DNA of 64,000 bases from Dryomyza anilis (GCA_951804985.1 OX638132.1:20627529-20691528), one strand, 5' to 3'. Numbered from the stretch's first letter, positions 11,417-24,310 are shown. Notes: generated by a model not told the origin, from the letters alone. Translations and numbers: made by a program.

Positions 11417-13933
11417 CTAAGAATGGATATTTTGTGAAATAGGAAAAAGAGAAGAATGATATTTAATGGTTAGTATACCATCAGTTATGTCATCTGATGA
11501 TGACTAAGACTAAGACCTACTACGTGAAAAAAATTTGATTTTGGTAGATTTGATGACAAACATACAAGTATATATTAACTCAATATATAATGTAAACGAA
11601 GCACGCCAATCTTTACGAATTTATTTATGATTAAAAACAATAATTTACAAACGTTGGCTGTGCTATTGAAGTGAATAATAATAATATTCAAGAATTATGT
11701 GTTTATACGAATTTTAAGAGATTTGAAATTGAGTTTAGCTAATTTGTTTAAAATGTACAAAGGTTCGGTTTTAAAGAGAACTAAATGACAGTTATTTCAC
11801 AGCTGAATACGTGGACTTTCTATAGCTTACGGTTTAAAGCTGTAGTAGATTGAAAAAAAAATATTAACTCTAATATTCAAATATTTAAAAACTATTCCAG
11901 GGATATAATTGGCGAACTATTGTAACTAAATTCTCTCCCATTCAACATGTAGAATAAACATCTTTTATTTAAACTGATCTATTTAAAAAGTTTTTATGGC
12001 AATATGTGAAAACAACACGTTCTATATGTTATTAATTTTTCCAAAAGAGCTCATAACAAAACAGAAATAACAATAACAAGTTGGCTGGATCTTTTCTGAT
12101 TTAAATTAAATTTCGAGGAAAGATTGTACTTAGAGAAAATAAAGAATGTAAGTACTTCCAAAATTCAAATTACTGTTTCACATAAATATTTATATTTCTG
12201 TAACCGATTAAAATATTTATAGTCGAAACAACGATGTGGATCAAATGATATGATACACAAACCTTTCCTAGCGGCAATATATAAAACAAATCAATGAATG
12301 TTTATGTCTTTGCTACCATATGACATCTGTATCTGCCGCACTTTTAATGTGTACTGATCAAACACATTTGAAGTGACTAAGGACCGGTTTTACAGTGGTA
12401 GTTTAAATAGATTTGTGGGTTAAACGTAGTTTAATCTCAGAATTCAATTTACAGTGACTTTTAATCGTTGTTTAAAATCAGTTTAAATGTCTTACGTTGC
12501 ACGTTTAAACAACGATTAAAATCTTAATGTTTTTGACAGATACTATTCAAAGAATGAGAGTTGCACTCTTTTTGAACTGTCCGTCCACGCTCACTGTTTC
12601 TTGTTTCCGCATTGTCTGTCGGCATGTTTGTGTTCTGTTTGTTTTCTTGTATTTCAACATTGTATAAATCAAACTTCTATCCTCAAATGTACTGAAGTTG
12701 CTCGATCTTTTGTATATTCCATTTATTTTATTAATCTAAAATCTATTTTAAATCTCTTGATTTACAAAATATTTGCATGAAATTATCAGCTATTCCAAAT
12801 GAGAGAAATAATCGATAATTTGTTGATATTTGCCAGTGATGCCATATTTATCTGACTCGACTCAGTTCATTTTAAACTCTCAATGTAAAACAGTTATCAA
12901 AGTTAAACGTCGTTTAAACAAAGGGTAAACTAGGTTTAAACTAGCACTGTAACACCGGCCTTAAGAAACCCATTTAGGAAGTTGTTTGAAGATTTACGTT
13001 GTGAAGGATAGCTACACCAGAAATCTATTTAGCTCAAATTTGTTTTTGTTTTGCATTCAAAATTTATTCCTGCTCGAATTTAAATTATGAAAAAAAGCAG
13101 CTAATTTTTTTTTTACAAAAATTGAATCACAAATGAATAACGGTTTCGATGTCTGTTTTCTCCTTTCGTTTAGGGTGCGGTTAAGGTTTTAGGTTTTATA
13201 ACGAAGCAGTTCCAATTTACTGGGGCATGTTCCAGCTTTCGATGAGATTCAATTCAATGTTTTGATTAATCGTAAATCTTGATTAATAAATTAATAAAAG
13301 TTGATTAATCAAACTATTAATCACACGGCCCCAATAATTTGTACTGCGACATCGAATTCCAAAGCATTTGTGTACAAACATGCCCGATTGTTTTAATTTA
13401 AAAATTTGAATCTTAATTTGAATAAAACGAACATGAAAAATAGATAACAATTTAAAATTGAAAGCTTTTTGAAAACCGGTAATAAACCAAAATCGTATTT
13501 ATCTGTTTTTTTGATTTTTGTATAACGGTTCCGGATAAGTTTTCGATTTTAAAAATAAAACGGTTTTAAACAGCTTGGAGGCATAGTATTTAAAAGTATA
13601 TTTTGACACTCTTTTAAATTAAAACAAAATTCTTTTAAAATCTTAACATATAAAAACATAAGTATTTTGTGATATTGCCATAAAGACCTTGGGGTTTTTT
13701 TAATAGATATAAAATTATAATACCAATACGCTTGAGTCTACAGGTAAATTTGCTGTTTATAACTGCAACATTATTCTGTATTTATTAACAAATCCCCTTT
13801 CTATAAAAAAAACCCATTTGCAAACACAAACACACAAAAAATATTGAAATATTTCAATTAATAATAGCCATTTTCAAAATGTTGTTGTAGCAGAGTTTAA
13901 AAACTAAAAATTGTAGTTTTATGTTATGCATAC
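11417..13933 (-). other. Intron 2 of the PHRF1-like gene
   Basis: Bounded by donor GTATGC (read leftward from 13933) and acceptor TTCTTAG ending at 11417. It is 2517 bp, AT-rich, and carries one inverted-repeat element at about 12377-12965; nothing else was recognised. Confidence 0.75.
12377..12965. mobile_element. Inverted-repeat element (MITE-like) in PHRF1 intron 2
   Basis: The left end TAAGGACCGGTTTTACAGTG is inverted at the right end (CACTGTAACACCGGCCTTA), giving roughly 30-bp TIRs that run into GTTTAAA-rich subterminal sequence. Inside, TTTTAATCGTTGTTTAAA and its exact inverse (12459-12516) form a further palindrome. A partial relative lies at 31500-31820, sharing the AATGAGAAAAATAATC-like core and the ACTGAAAA..CTTAG end. 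The target duplication was not resolved. Confidence 0.5.
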
Positions 13934-16267
13934 CTTCGGCAAATCGCCTTCTTTTGCTGCACTATTGATTTCAGAAGCTTTGGCCACTTCCTGTGACTCA
14001 GCTGAATAAACTGAAAAGTTTGGACAGTTTGAATCCTCGTCTTCGTCGTCGGGAGCGTACGAGAATAATGAGCTGTTCCAGTTGGCTAGATTTGGTGGAG
14101 GCGCTGGTGGCGGAGGCACAGCCGAACGCATAACTGGTGGTGCTGCCATATTGGGTGGCGGTATATTCATATTTGGCATCGCTTGAAATAGTTGCGGTGC
14201 AGCTGTTAACTGTGGTCCGAATGTTGGTGGTGGCGGTACTGAACTAAAAAGTGGATTCTCAATTGGAGGCCTTTGCTGCGGCTGTGTTGGTGGCGGTAAA
14301 CCAGCAAATAACTGATTATCCAAATCCGGATTTTGACATAAAAGTGGTGGCACTACTGGTGGTTGTAGTGGTTGTTGTTGTTGTGGTGGCATATTATTGA
14401 ATGGCAATGAGTTTCGTTGATTTCTGTTGTTGTTATTATTTTGCTGTTGCCGATTTCTCTGATTGAAGGCATCTCTATTGTTGAATGGTGGAAAATTTGC
14501 AGAATTTTGATTTTGATTTGCATTGCTAAAATTGAAATTTCCGCGACCAACCATGTTGAAGTTACTGCCCATGCCACCGCTACCCCCACCACCACCGCTA
14601 CCCATACCACCAGTGGAATGTCTATATTGATTATTACCACCACCACCGCCGCCGCCGCCGCCCGATCGGTAATTATTATTATTATTAAAACCGCCAGCAC
14701 GTGTATTATTCGAACCGCCTTGCGGGTACATAGGCGCCTGTGTCACATCCTCTGGTCTTATGTTTTGTGGAGTAGGCGGTGTCTCGTCCGCATTGCGAGC
14801 GGCGCCATTTTCATTATCTTTGCTTAAAAATTTCACTGAGCCATCACTATTTATCTTAACATTTTCCTTAGCAGAACTAGCCGTATGAAAACGATCTTGC
14901 ATGTCCAGTATATTTGAGAGTAGATCCGGTTGCACGGCGGGACCTCTGCCCACTCTGCCCAACACTAATCCTTTGTTGCGTATGCGTTGCGCTCCCAAGT
15001 TGCCAATACGCACCGACGTTTGCACCGCTGTGCCATGGCCAGTTTCGATTTGTATTTCGCCACCAATGCCAGCATCTGCTCCATCGCTATCTGAGAAATA
15101 TTCCAAATCGTTGGCATTGCCAAAGAGCGAAAAGCTGCCACTTGTTCCAGAGTTATTTACAAAAGTACGTTCTTTTTTAACGCCCATTTGTTCGGCCAAA
15201 CGCTGACTTGCCGTCATGCGCTCACGCGTATTCCTCACACCAACGGACGATTTACGTGTCGTCTTCTTTGTCGTGCGACGTTTACGACGGCGACGACGTA
15301 TTACTTTCTTCGTGGTTTTTAGAGCAAACTTCTCGTCAAAGTTGTTTAAATCGTATTCCACAACATATGTGCGCTGTCTGCGACGACGACGACGTTTTTT
15401 TGTTGTTTTGCGCGTACTCTTGCTCTTCCTGGCCGTTGTGGTGCTTGTAGCCGTTTTTCTCGGACGCCCTACACTTCTGGTAGTCGTAGTCCTTGTAGTA
15501 GTTGTAGTGGTTGTGGTCGATTCCGTGCGCGCTATGCTTGCGCGAGTGCGTCTCAAAATAGCGGCGCGTATGCGCTCATTTTGTCGAGTGCGCAAAATTC
15601 TGGGCTGATGCAACTCAGTGACACGTAACCGTGTCTGCGATATTCCCATATCGCGAATGTCTTCATAGAGCATATTAAGATCTTCCTCGACGTCATCGGC
15701 GTCATCCTCATCTTGTGAGTCAAAGCAGTTGTCACAGTACCAAGAGCCCTCTGGAATTTCACTCAGCGCCGGCGTCAGACAATCAATGTGATAGCCTTCA
15801 TTGCAACTGTCACACAATAGCATGACATCTTCGCGTTCCGGACTATTGCATATTTCACAATTAGTGGTGTCCTCCTCATGCACAGACTCATCGTCCAGTT
15901 GCAGTTCCTTGCTGTTTTTGCCCTTATCCACATTTATTTCGCGCACGATATTCCGATTTTCGTATGATTCACGCACGATAATTCTGTCAAATTCGATACG
16001 ATCGATAGGACACGTTTGAACATTTTTCGACCATGCCTCAATGCAGTTAGCACAAAATATGTGAGCGCATGTTGCTGGTGAACCGATTTCCTGCTGACGA
16101 TATGTTAACAGACAGATGGGACATTTCTCCAAGAGCTCATTGCTGCTACTGTCCGACGTAAAACCGGCTTCATCTTTTTTGGTTTGCTCGGTTCGCGGTG
16201 TTTTTTGCTCAACTTCGTCATCTGAGACAATAACCTTTTTCTTAGATGTTTTCACACGTTGATTGAT
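13934..16267 (-). CDS. PHRF1: PHRF1-like protein, coding exon 2 (RING and PHD fingers)
   Basis: The exon runs from acceptor TTTTACAG (ending 16268) to donor AAG|GTATGC and is exactly 778 codons, residues 126-903. A RING finger (residues 174-214) has ligands C-x2-C-x14-C-x-H-x2-C-x2-C-x10-C-x2-D; the Asp eighth ligand (CPID) is the same as in human PHRF1 (CPVD). A PHD finger (262-306) has the C4HC3 pattern, CEIC..CDSC..H..C..CDNC. Then follow very basic stretches, an AT-hook-like GRPRK, and Gly/Asn/Gln/Pro low-complexity sequence. Mammalian PHRF1 is a nuclear E3 ubiquitin ligase acting on TGIF, and its PHD finger reads methylated histone H3; the same role here is inferred from domain order. 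The hydrophobic residues upstream of INQR in the open frame are intron translation, not a signal peptide. Confidence 0.92.
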
Positions 16268-16530
16268 CTGTAAAATAAAGAAAAATATGCATATATAAGC
16301 CAAAGGTTTAAACAAATTTCTGTATTTTGAATATAATAGTATATTTATGAATATACTACTTTTTCTGAATAATGAAGAACATATTACAAAACATTTTTAT
16401 ATATCGCAATCGGGTTTCAATTTCTAATTCCCATTTATTTGTTGAATGTTTTTAAATTTAATATTTCAAAACAAACACAACAAAATGTTTTCCATTGAAT
16501 TAAAATGGTTCAACGGAAATTTAATTGTAA

Positions 16531-17280
16531 CCCTGCAGTGTAACGGACTAGTTCAATACTAGTATTGGTCTAGTTCTCCGTAGACATTCAACTAGCCTGA
16601 ATTCGACCCCATTTTTATACAATGAACTGTAATTTGTTCAATGCTCATGTCCTACGATGTGTCAATTGTCCCCTCTTGCATTACATTTAAGTAGTTTTTG
16701 AACTAGTTTCTTGTAACCAGTCTATAGACTAATTTTTTAAAGTTAGTCTATAAACTAGTTCTTTTAATAGTACTTTAAACTGGTTACTATTTACCAATTG
16801 GAACACTACAGCACAATTGATATAGTCAAGCGCATCAAGATCTAACAGTTTTGCTGCCTAGATCATGTGGACTGAATGGATGAAATTGCTCCTGTCAAGA
16901 AAGCTTGTAAAATGAGACTTGATGGTGGACAGCATAGGAGAGAGCGATTGGCTCGGCAGCCAAGCCACGGTTATAAGGGTTTTTCAAATAGGTTATTTGT
17001 TAAGTTGTGCAAGTCCATGGCGGAAAGAAATAATACAAATTTCACTATGGAATCCACAATAAAGTTAAAAAGAAAGATGTTTCCTACAAAATAGATAAAT
17101 GAAATATAATTTGTATTTCATAATTTATTTTGTTTTTGACAATTTTGACACGTTCCTCTACGAACAAATTTTTGAACTGTTTTTTCTCTGCAATCATTTT
17201 AACTAGCTACCAAACTAGAAACATGGTTACTAATATGAATAATACATATTTATGCTACTAGTTTAGATTTCACTGCAGGG
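16531..17280. mobile_element. 750-bp element with CCCTGCAGTG terminal inverted repeats
   Basis: Begins CCCTGCAGTG and ends CACTGCAGGG, a perfect 10-bp terminal inverted repeat. ACTAG/CTAGT motifs recur throughout both halves. A 72-codon open frame (16876-17094) is rich in Arg/Lys but matches no family I recognise and is probably fortuitous. No target duplication could be read. Superfamily unassigned. Confidence 0.5.
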
Positions 17281-17307
17281 AAACAAACTATCAAAAATTT
17301 TAAAAAA

Positions 17308-17566
17308 TATTGTCGTTGTAGAACGAAAAGTCACCGAATACATTTTCAAAATCCCAAATATTCATTTACAAAAATCTTTATAAATCTTTCAAGTTTTAAT
17401 CGATGATCTCATTTTTTTACCACATGATAAGAAAATGTAAATCTATTAGTTGATTTTTCAACTTTAAAAATGCATCAATTACTTTTTAAAATATTAATCA
17501 ACAAACGCGAAATTTAAGTTTTTCATAAAAATGTATTTGGTGACTTTTCGTTCTACAGCGACGATA
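17308..17566. mobile_element. 260-bp MITE family A, copy 1
   Basis: Terminal inverted repeats of about 40 bp, with TGTCGTTGTAGAACGAAAAG at the left and the inverse CTTTTCGTTCTACAGCGACG at the right, enclose about 180 bp of AT-rich sequence. The other two copies in this window (35639-35898 and 55583-55842) have the same length and ends. Confidence 0.7.
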
Positions 17567-17951
17567 TGTTGAACTTTTGTAGAGTTCACTTTTTTTTTAT
17601 ATAACAGGACAGATATATGTGGCGTCGATTATCAAAATTCGTCCATTTTAAGTTAAACCCGAAATTGAATTCTATATGTGCTGTTGTTAGATATGTTAAA
17701 TTTTCAACATTTTCAGAATTTTACATTTACAACTAAATTACTTGTAAAAGTTACGTCACAAATCAAAAACATCGATAAGTCGCAAAAGTTTGCATATTAA
17801 AATACGCGAAGCCCAGAATCTCGTATTAAAAAAAGGAATATATTGTAGAAAATGTTATATAATGTTATATGATGGTTTACGGAATTCTATTTGACATTTA
17901 ACATTTTAAATTACCGTTTGCCTAATACAAGTTTTCGTGTTATTCTTAAAA

Positions 17952-18330
17952 TGCCATAGCACTAAGAAAACAAGATGTATACTAGAACAGTATCACAGCC
18001 TTAACCATCAATTTACTTGCGAATTACTTAGATCGACTTGGAGACAAACATTTTTCAAACATGGGACAAATATGCCAAATATTTTTGACAAATATCTTTT
18101 AAATTTACGATTGCGTATAGGAAACATCAATTAAACATCTTCGAAATATGAAGATAGTTGAGAAATATTTGGAAAATGCACTTCATAAGATTTCGCCGAG
18201 TAATTTTTATGGAATTGAAGTACAAGAAATCAAATGAATTTTTATTTATTTTAGAATTAAAATAGTATTCTTGTTATAATTTCGCCTTCGCCATTATAAA
18301 GACTTTGACACCAAAATTGTACAATGACTT
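17952..18330 (+). mobile_element. CACTAAG MITE family B, diverged partial copy
   Basis: Starts GCACTAAGAAAACAAGATG and follows the complete copy at 39352-40139 through AATATCTTT..AAATTTACGATT, CATCAATTAAACATCTT and GAAGATAGTTGA. It is the most diverged of four copies, with the right part missing. A 65-codon open frame across it is not conserved in the other copies. Confidence 0.5.
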
Positions 18331-19124
18331 GAGACTAAATTTTTAAAGTAATTTGTATATTAATCGTGTCCCTAATATTTGTATGAATAATTGGGCAATC
18401 ACTCGATTGATATTAAAATTGTTTTGTAAATTTATTCAAAAGTTCGGCGTTTATTCAATCGATCGTCGGATTGCCCAAGTTGTATACATAATTTGGGCAA
18501 TCAGACGATTCACGGTGATCTGAAGAGAGTTTAAATATAATTTGGGTATTACTTGAATCTGCAAACGGACATAGTTTCTGGACGGTGTAAGAAAGATTTT
18601 GAGACCAAAAAGAAAAAAAACCACTAGGCCACTGAAAATGTTAATATGTTAGTAAACCATGAATAACTGATAATTTCGAACATAACAGTTAAAAAATAAC
18701 ATTATGTTCTTATTTTATGTTCTTATTTGAATGCGCAATTATTCACGATAAACTGAAATATTAACATTTTCATGTTTTATCTTCTCAACTATTAAAGATA
18801 GCGGATTGATTTTGGTTTGTTTGGTACATATTTGTTACCACTTTAATCCGTGTTTGACCATTTAACGATATGCAGAGACAATTTTTGAAAAAATATGAAA
18901 TAAAAAATATGTTTTAATATAAAATGTTTTTAATGTGAACTTTAAGGATCTATTATACCGCCCCACGTTTCAATTTAAATCATACCTAAAAATTCCCCTT
19001 AAAAACGTTTTATATTAAAATATATTTTTTTATTTTTTGTGTCAGTTAGAATTTCGTCTGACAAAATTGGGAAGGCCTAATATTATAATAATAAAAAAAA
19101 TATTCATGTTTCAAAGTGTTTTTA

Positions 19125-19353
19125 GGGTGTGTGCGAGTTCGACTAAATTGCTGACTAAACTAAATTGTATTGTATTCGATTGTCATTCGGTAACCGGTAA
19201 TTGTTAAAGTCCCTAATAAATCGATTATCAAATATCTGTTTGCTGTCTCCCAATTTAGTTCAATTTAGTTCAAAATTTGCTTAATTGAAAAGTAAACGCT
19301 GCATTACCAATAAAAATTAGTTTAGTCAGCAATTTAATGGAACTCGCACACAC
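19125..19353. mobile_element. Harbinger-like MITE family C, copy 1
   Basis: Left end GGGTGTGTGCGAGTTCGACT, right end inverse AACTCGCACACAC, with long inverted repeats continuing through AATTGCTGACTAAACTAAA. TTA precedes the GGG; the right terminal CCC and flank are mutated. The interior matches the copy at 44561-44791 in inverted orientation. GGG ends with a TWA target are characteristic of PIF/Harbinger elements. Confidence 0.65.
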
Positions 19354-20670
19354 GGAACATGGCGATAGAGCCATGATGAACCGGATGGCAAGAAAACGAT
19401 AATATTGCATTGTCATCCAGTTCGAGGCAATATTTAAATTCTCAATCGCGAAGGTAGTTTAAAATCAATTACAAAATTTGTACCGAACCAATTTTTCGAA
19501 GTTGTTACCACTAATTATGACCCATACCGTTGGACAAACTACGTGAAACTTTATGCGTTGTTTCAGTGGCTAAACTTAATAGTTTAAGTACAAAAAATTG
19601 CATTCAACTGTTTAAAAAAAAAAATTCAAAGTCCGCAAAAAAAATATAAACATCCATATTCTGAAGAACCTGCCTACGGTGTGCCCGAGGTATATTTCTA
19701 ATAAAATTTGACCAAATAAATTGTGGAAACAAAAAATATTTTTTTTTTCATTAAAATTTTATAAATGTTGTTATAAAATGTTTCCGCAAAAAAAAAACGC
19801 ATAGTAGATTTTTAGTGGATCTTTTTGGTCTCAAAATCTATATCCGTTTGCAGTTTCGAGTAACAACCAAATTCTATGGTTATATAGAGCGTAGTCCAAA
19901 CGAAATGATGAAAATGAAAATTGCTAACTTTTTTCTAATTGATCCACTTTTTAAAATATTCCCTGAGAACTTTTAGTAATCTTTTATATAATCAATTTTT
20001 AATAAAAAAAGCATTTTAAAAAAAAAAGCATCTGAAAATATCATTATTTCATATCTAAAGTATGCTTATTCTTATTGTATACTGAGTTATTTTCCTATTA
20101 CGTAGCGTTTTTGAAAATAATTCGGGTAAAAACGGCTATTTTGCAGTAATTTGTATGTAAAATATACAAGCATTTTAAATTTTAACAGTTTTTTGACGGA
20201 AACTGTGTTGATAGAGCATATTTAAAAAATGAAAACTGATACAAAAATGTTAGTTATTGTTCATTGTTAGGTTGAACTATGCTCTGCATATCATTATCTT
20301 ATTTATCAAGAGATTCACAATGTTAAAAAAATCTTCGAAAAAATGTTATAAAAAAAAATCCGAATTTTACGAGTTTAGATACAAATATCTTAAAAACATA
20401 TCGGAATAATAGTATTAATTAGTATATTGTAAATAGTCTTAACAATTGAAAGAAAATTTCGTTTACAGTTGTTTAGAAAACTGATTGTGTAAGAGACTAC
20501 ATTTTTTTAATTCTAAAAAGTGGTTGAAAAGGGCCTGAAAATTCGAGAGTTATTTTCGTAGAAAAAAACTGCAGTCAAAATCAGCAACCGCGAATTACAT
20601 ATTAATAATGAATGGAATGTTCAATTTTCTCGTTTTGTCGAGTAGTGTTATTTAAGACTTTCCGTTTCTA

Positions 20671-20978
20671 ATAATAATAATAGTTTGGCACTACAGTCCT
20701 ATAAAGACTTAGACCGAGCTCTCTCACCATTTTGAGCTGTGTGTGTTATATTTGTACTCAAAGTGGTGGGACCTACAGTTTATTGCCGAATTCGAATGGC
20801 GGGTGAGAGCTTTTCATAGGCAATGTTTTACACTCGTAGGTTTGCCATTTACTGACGAGAGGTAGCGCGGTATAGAAAAATGTTTCTATGAAAAGATGTT
20901 GTTAGCCCCAGTACAGGCTTGAACCGGGGACCTTTCGGCTCGCAGTCCAACGCACTAACCACTGAGCTACCGCGGCTA
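20671..20978 (-). mobile_element. Complete tRNA-derived SINE with 9-bp target duplication
   Basis: Read on the minus strand it starts with a tRNA-like head (20978-20905) with an A box TAGCTCAGTGG (20959-20969) and B box GGTTCAAGCC (20926-20935), continues through an unrelated body, and ends in an (ATT)n tail. The direct repeat CCGTTTCTA flanks it exactly (20662-20670 and 20979-20987). Internal RNA polymerase III boxes, a simple-repeat tail and a short target duplication together define a SINE. Related decayed copies are at 35252-35520 (plus strand), about 59270-59460 and about 63137-63327 (minus strand). Confidence 0.85.
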
Positions 20979-21599
20979 CCGTTTCTACTACAAATAAAAT
21001 TGACAATAAAAACTTGAATATTTTTTATTTTTTCAACTTATGTCAACTTTAGATACTCCACAGCGACATTAAAGTGGTCAAAATCAACGTTTTTTTTCAA
21101 ATCAAATTTAATTTTCAAGACATACAATTTTTAGACTTTTGGCCGCCTAAATTAGAATTCTGGAAAAAAAAATATTTTTTAACCCCATTGCAGAACGTTG
21201 TAAAAATTTCAATTTAAAAAAAAAAGATACTAAACAAATATTCTTTTTGAGCACATGCGTCATTAAAACTTGGATCGGAAGCTTGTTCTTGCCAGCCAAA
21301 TATCGCAAGACGTTAGCCAGACCAGATTTAAGTAATATCAGATTTAAATTATTTTGTTGCCCTCTTGACTATAACTTTCATAATTTTTCCTTCCTTCTCT
21401 TCTTCAAAATTCCCCATGTCACCTAATCGTCTATACTGGTTAATTTTCATGTTTAAGTTTTAATAGAATATACTCAGCCTGATCTGAAACAGAGAGAATC
21501 TGGGTATTTATTATAAAATTTATTCATGATTTTTAAAGGATGATATGAGTTTCTGGCAGTTTCAAAGTTACGCAAGTGTAAATTGATTAAGGTTAGTCT

Positions 21600-21750
21600 T
21601 ATTTTACAAAAAATACCAAAAGCCACCTGGTAGGGATGGGTAGGCCACCATCCTGATCAGGGGCGACTAGGGTAATCATAATTTCAAATCCACGTAAGGC
21701 AACCTGATCCATACTTTACAATGAATCCTAATCTAAAGTCTACCTAATGT
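21600..21750. repeat. Short dispersed repeat shared with 32230-32330
   Basis: Shares the order GCCACCTG, CCTGATCAGG, GACTAGGGTAA and AATCCACSTAAG with 32230-32330. The element type and ends were not resolved. Confidence 0.3.
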
Positions 21751-22069
21751 AACTTGATATGATACACATGGAAAAACTCTGATTGGAAATCGTATTATAA
21801 TATGATCGGGAACTTATTTTATGAAAAACATTTTATAATAAAATTAGGTAACAAAATTATTCTAATAAATTTTTTTTTTTTAAATATATAAATTTTAAAC
21901 ATAAATGCAAAATAAATTTAAAAGCAGAAATTTATCATTTAGACTGAAAACGTTGACCGTTTGTCATTACATAACTTATTGAGACAACTTTGTGTGTTCA
22001 CAAAACTATTTTTTGTTTGAAAGGGCACGAATTTAATAAAATCGCACTCAGAAATCACACGCGTCAAAA

Positions 22070-22470
22070 TGTTTAAATATTTAAATAAAAGGATGCTTTC
22101 TATTTGGCGCAGTTGCTGTAAATTGCAATAGGTTCAATATTTTCGAAAATTGCTTACCAGAAGTTTCCAAAAATGAATTGAGAAACAAGAAAAAAAAGGA
22201 ACTTCGACGATACTTTTTACATCATGATAATGCACCTGCTCACACTGTTGAAAAAACGAACAACTTTCTTGCGTTCACAGGCATTAATGAAATTCGCCCA
22301 ATACCTTATTCACCGGATCTGGTACCTTGTGATTTCTGGTTGTTTCCAACAATAAAAAAAAATTGAGAGGAAGGGTGTTTGAGTCAAATAAGGGAACCAT
22401 TAATGAAGGTAATTGGGAAGTTCAAAAAGATGAAGCAAAATTCTATATTTGTGGTTGTCAGTAACTATTT
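22070..22470 (+). pseudogene. Mariner transposase remnant (C-terminal half)
   Basis: The 62-codon open frame at 22178-22366 contains HHDNAPAHT and YSPDLVPCDFWLFP, with exactly 34 residues between the two catalytic aspartates: the DD34D signature of mariner transposases. After a stop or frameshift the similarity continues (LRGRVFES, near 22364-22390) and then decays. The N-terminal helix-turn-helix and the inverted repeats were not found. It is a dead copy inside the PHRF1 intron. Confidence 0.8.
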
Positions 22471-22627
22471 ACTCAAATTGTTCCATTATAATAAAATCCA
22501 TTTACTTTATAAGAACTATGCAGACGAAAGTATAATAAAAAAACTAACGTCACTTGTTGAAGGTGACCTCGGAGGTCAAATAAACCTATGGGACAAATAC
22601 ATTAACCGCCGAGACGCACTCCAAATT

Positions 22628-23332
22628 TTTATACCCTACACTAAGAGTGAAAGAGTATATTCAGTTTGGTACGCCGTTTGTAACACCCAGAAGGAAGCAT
22701 CTCCGGTATGGAAAAGTATATATATTCTTGATCAGCATGACCTCCTGAGTCGATTTAGCGATGTCCGTCTGTCTGTCTGTTGAAATCACGATTACAGAAA
22801 AACTAGAAGAGCTAAATAAATGAAACTAATAATTTAGATTACTTATATATCTACGCTGTCTGTTAGTGAAAATGGGCATGATCAGTCCATTATGACCTGT
22901 GAACCAACCACTTATGTTCAAATTTATCATATAAAACACATCTACTGGTGAATTTTACTGTATACGTGTTCAGGTAAACTTTTTTTGGTCAAATATATAT
23001 TGACTTCATGCTCAAATACATGAAAACAATGTTCTCCCGCGAAACGACTTGTGGTTCCCAAAAAAAAATTCGAAATTCGGAGCACCTACCCATATGTAAA
23101 TATGGGTATAAAATGAATGGAAATTCTTCAGCGATTGAAAGTTTGTAGTTATTTTCAGGATTCGTATACCCTGGTGACCTATATACAACTTTAAAAGGTA
23201 ACCACACATATGTGTAGAGTATTTATAGTCGGCGTAGACCGACTATAATTTTGATAATCCTAACTATTATAATAACACCTACTATAAAATGTCCCTACTT
23301 TAAAATTTCCCATGTGATCTTATCTTCCCAAC
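22628..23332 (+). repeat. Dispersed repeat with TTGATCAGCATGA core, fullest copy
   Basis: Starts TATACCCTACACTAAGAGTG, carries CTTGATCAGCATGACC and a short (GTCT)n, and ends near TCTTATCTTCCCAACTG. A 9-bp stem, TATAGTCGG/CCGACTATA, occurs at 23224-23247. Other copies or parts are at 912-1553, 24720-25065 (minus), 34368-34715, 35975-36105, 36680-37145 (minus) and 49797-50653 (minus). No coding capacity was recognised; the superfamily is unknown to me. Confidence 0.65.
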
Positions 23333-24082
23333 TGTTTTTTTTTTGTTTCATTTTAAGGGCTGACTTTTATTTTTTTTTATGGAGACCCACCAAATAAATG
23401 GTTCGACCCAAATAAATAACATGATTTTTCGAGCAGTTCTAAAAAATTATTGAAACTTTTGACGAATCATATGCACATGCTTCTAACAAGAATTTTTCAT
23501 AAAGATTTTATCGAAGTTAATGAAATAAACTGAATTTGATAGAAGATTTTGAAAATTGAGATTGCAAACATTGTTTTTAAAATGGAGTTTCATTGTTTTT
23601 TTACCAATCAGTAAAGGAATTGATGTCAAATCATGTGCATACATTTTTGGGATTGAAGGTCAAATGGCAACGTTGCGTTAGGTTGGTCGTCCGTTTATCA
23701 ACTTTCGACTAATCGTTGCTTAAGCCTTACAATCTTTGTTCTCTCATCGCATCAGCACAATCACGATTGAGCTTTGCGTAACGGTTGCGTTTCGTTCCAT
23801 TTTCCTTATTCGTGATATTAAAAAAAAAAAACAATTTTCGAGCACTAAAACTTATTATTTTGTTCAACCAATATAATTGGCACCAAGTGCAAGTTCCACA
23901 AAGCAAATCTCTCTCAATCGCATTTGAATGTAAAGACATGAGTGCGAAAATTTGCAAGAAGGAACCGACGCGTTACTCAAATGCATTCGTTCTATCGAAC
24001 TGCGTCACCATTCGTCGTTGTTGCAACAAAATCTGTTCTAAAAATAGAACAGACAAAACCGCAAATTAGACGAGTCACGGTT

Positions 24083-24310
24083 GTGTGGTTCTGTAGCCAA
24101 ACATATAGCGTGCTTGTCTACCAACTTCCTTCGATTATGAGGACATGAGTTCAAATCCCAACCACGCCGTGTTCATATATACGAAACATCACAACGTCAT
24201 CACACAAAGAGCACTGATGAGAATACTTGGCTGTATCCGAAACGGTCCGTATGATCATTGCCTGTGTTATGTTTTCAATTTGTTGTTGTTCTTTTCAAAT
24301 CGTTCAAATT
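24083..24310 (+). mobile_element. Second tRNA-derived SINE family
   Basis: A tRNA-like head (24083-24167) has an 8-bp acceptor-like stem (GTGTGGTT with AACCACGC, one G-T wobble) and a B-box-like AGTTCAAATCC. The body ends near a (TTG)n tail, TTTGTTGTTGTTC, at about 24280-24292. It differs from the 20671-20978 family in body and tail. No target duplication was found. It is not a functional tRNA: the T-stem is imperfect and no proper anticodon arm was identified. Confidence 0.55.

Noticed and set aside
10968..11420. Plus-strand Ser/Phe-rich frame, and similar frames opposite PHRF1 exons (8134-8565, 10446-10862, 14417-14827)
   Set aside because: Antisense shadows of the acidic, SR and repeat-coding minus-strand exons; no splice or family support.
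13919..16315. N-terminal signal peptide on the PHRF1 exon 2 frame
   Set aside because: The hydrophobic residues before INQR are intron translation; a clear acceptor lies at 16268 and the phase matches exon 1.
20905..20978. tRNA gene on the minus strand
   Set aside because: A and B boxes are good, but the anticodon stem does not pair well and the sequence continues into a body and (ATT)n tail with a flanking duplication: a SINE.
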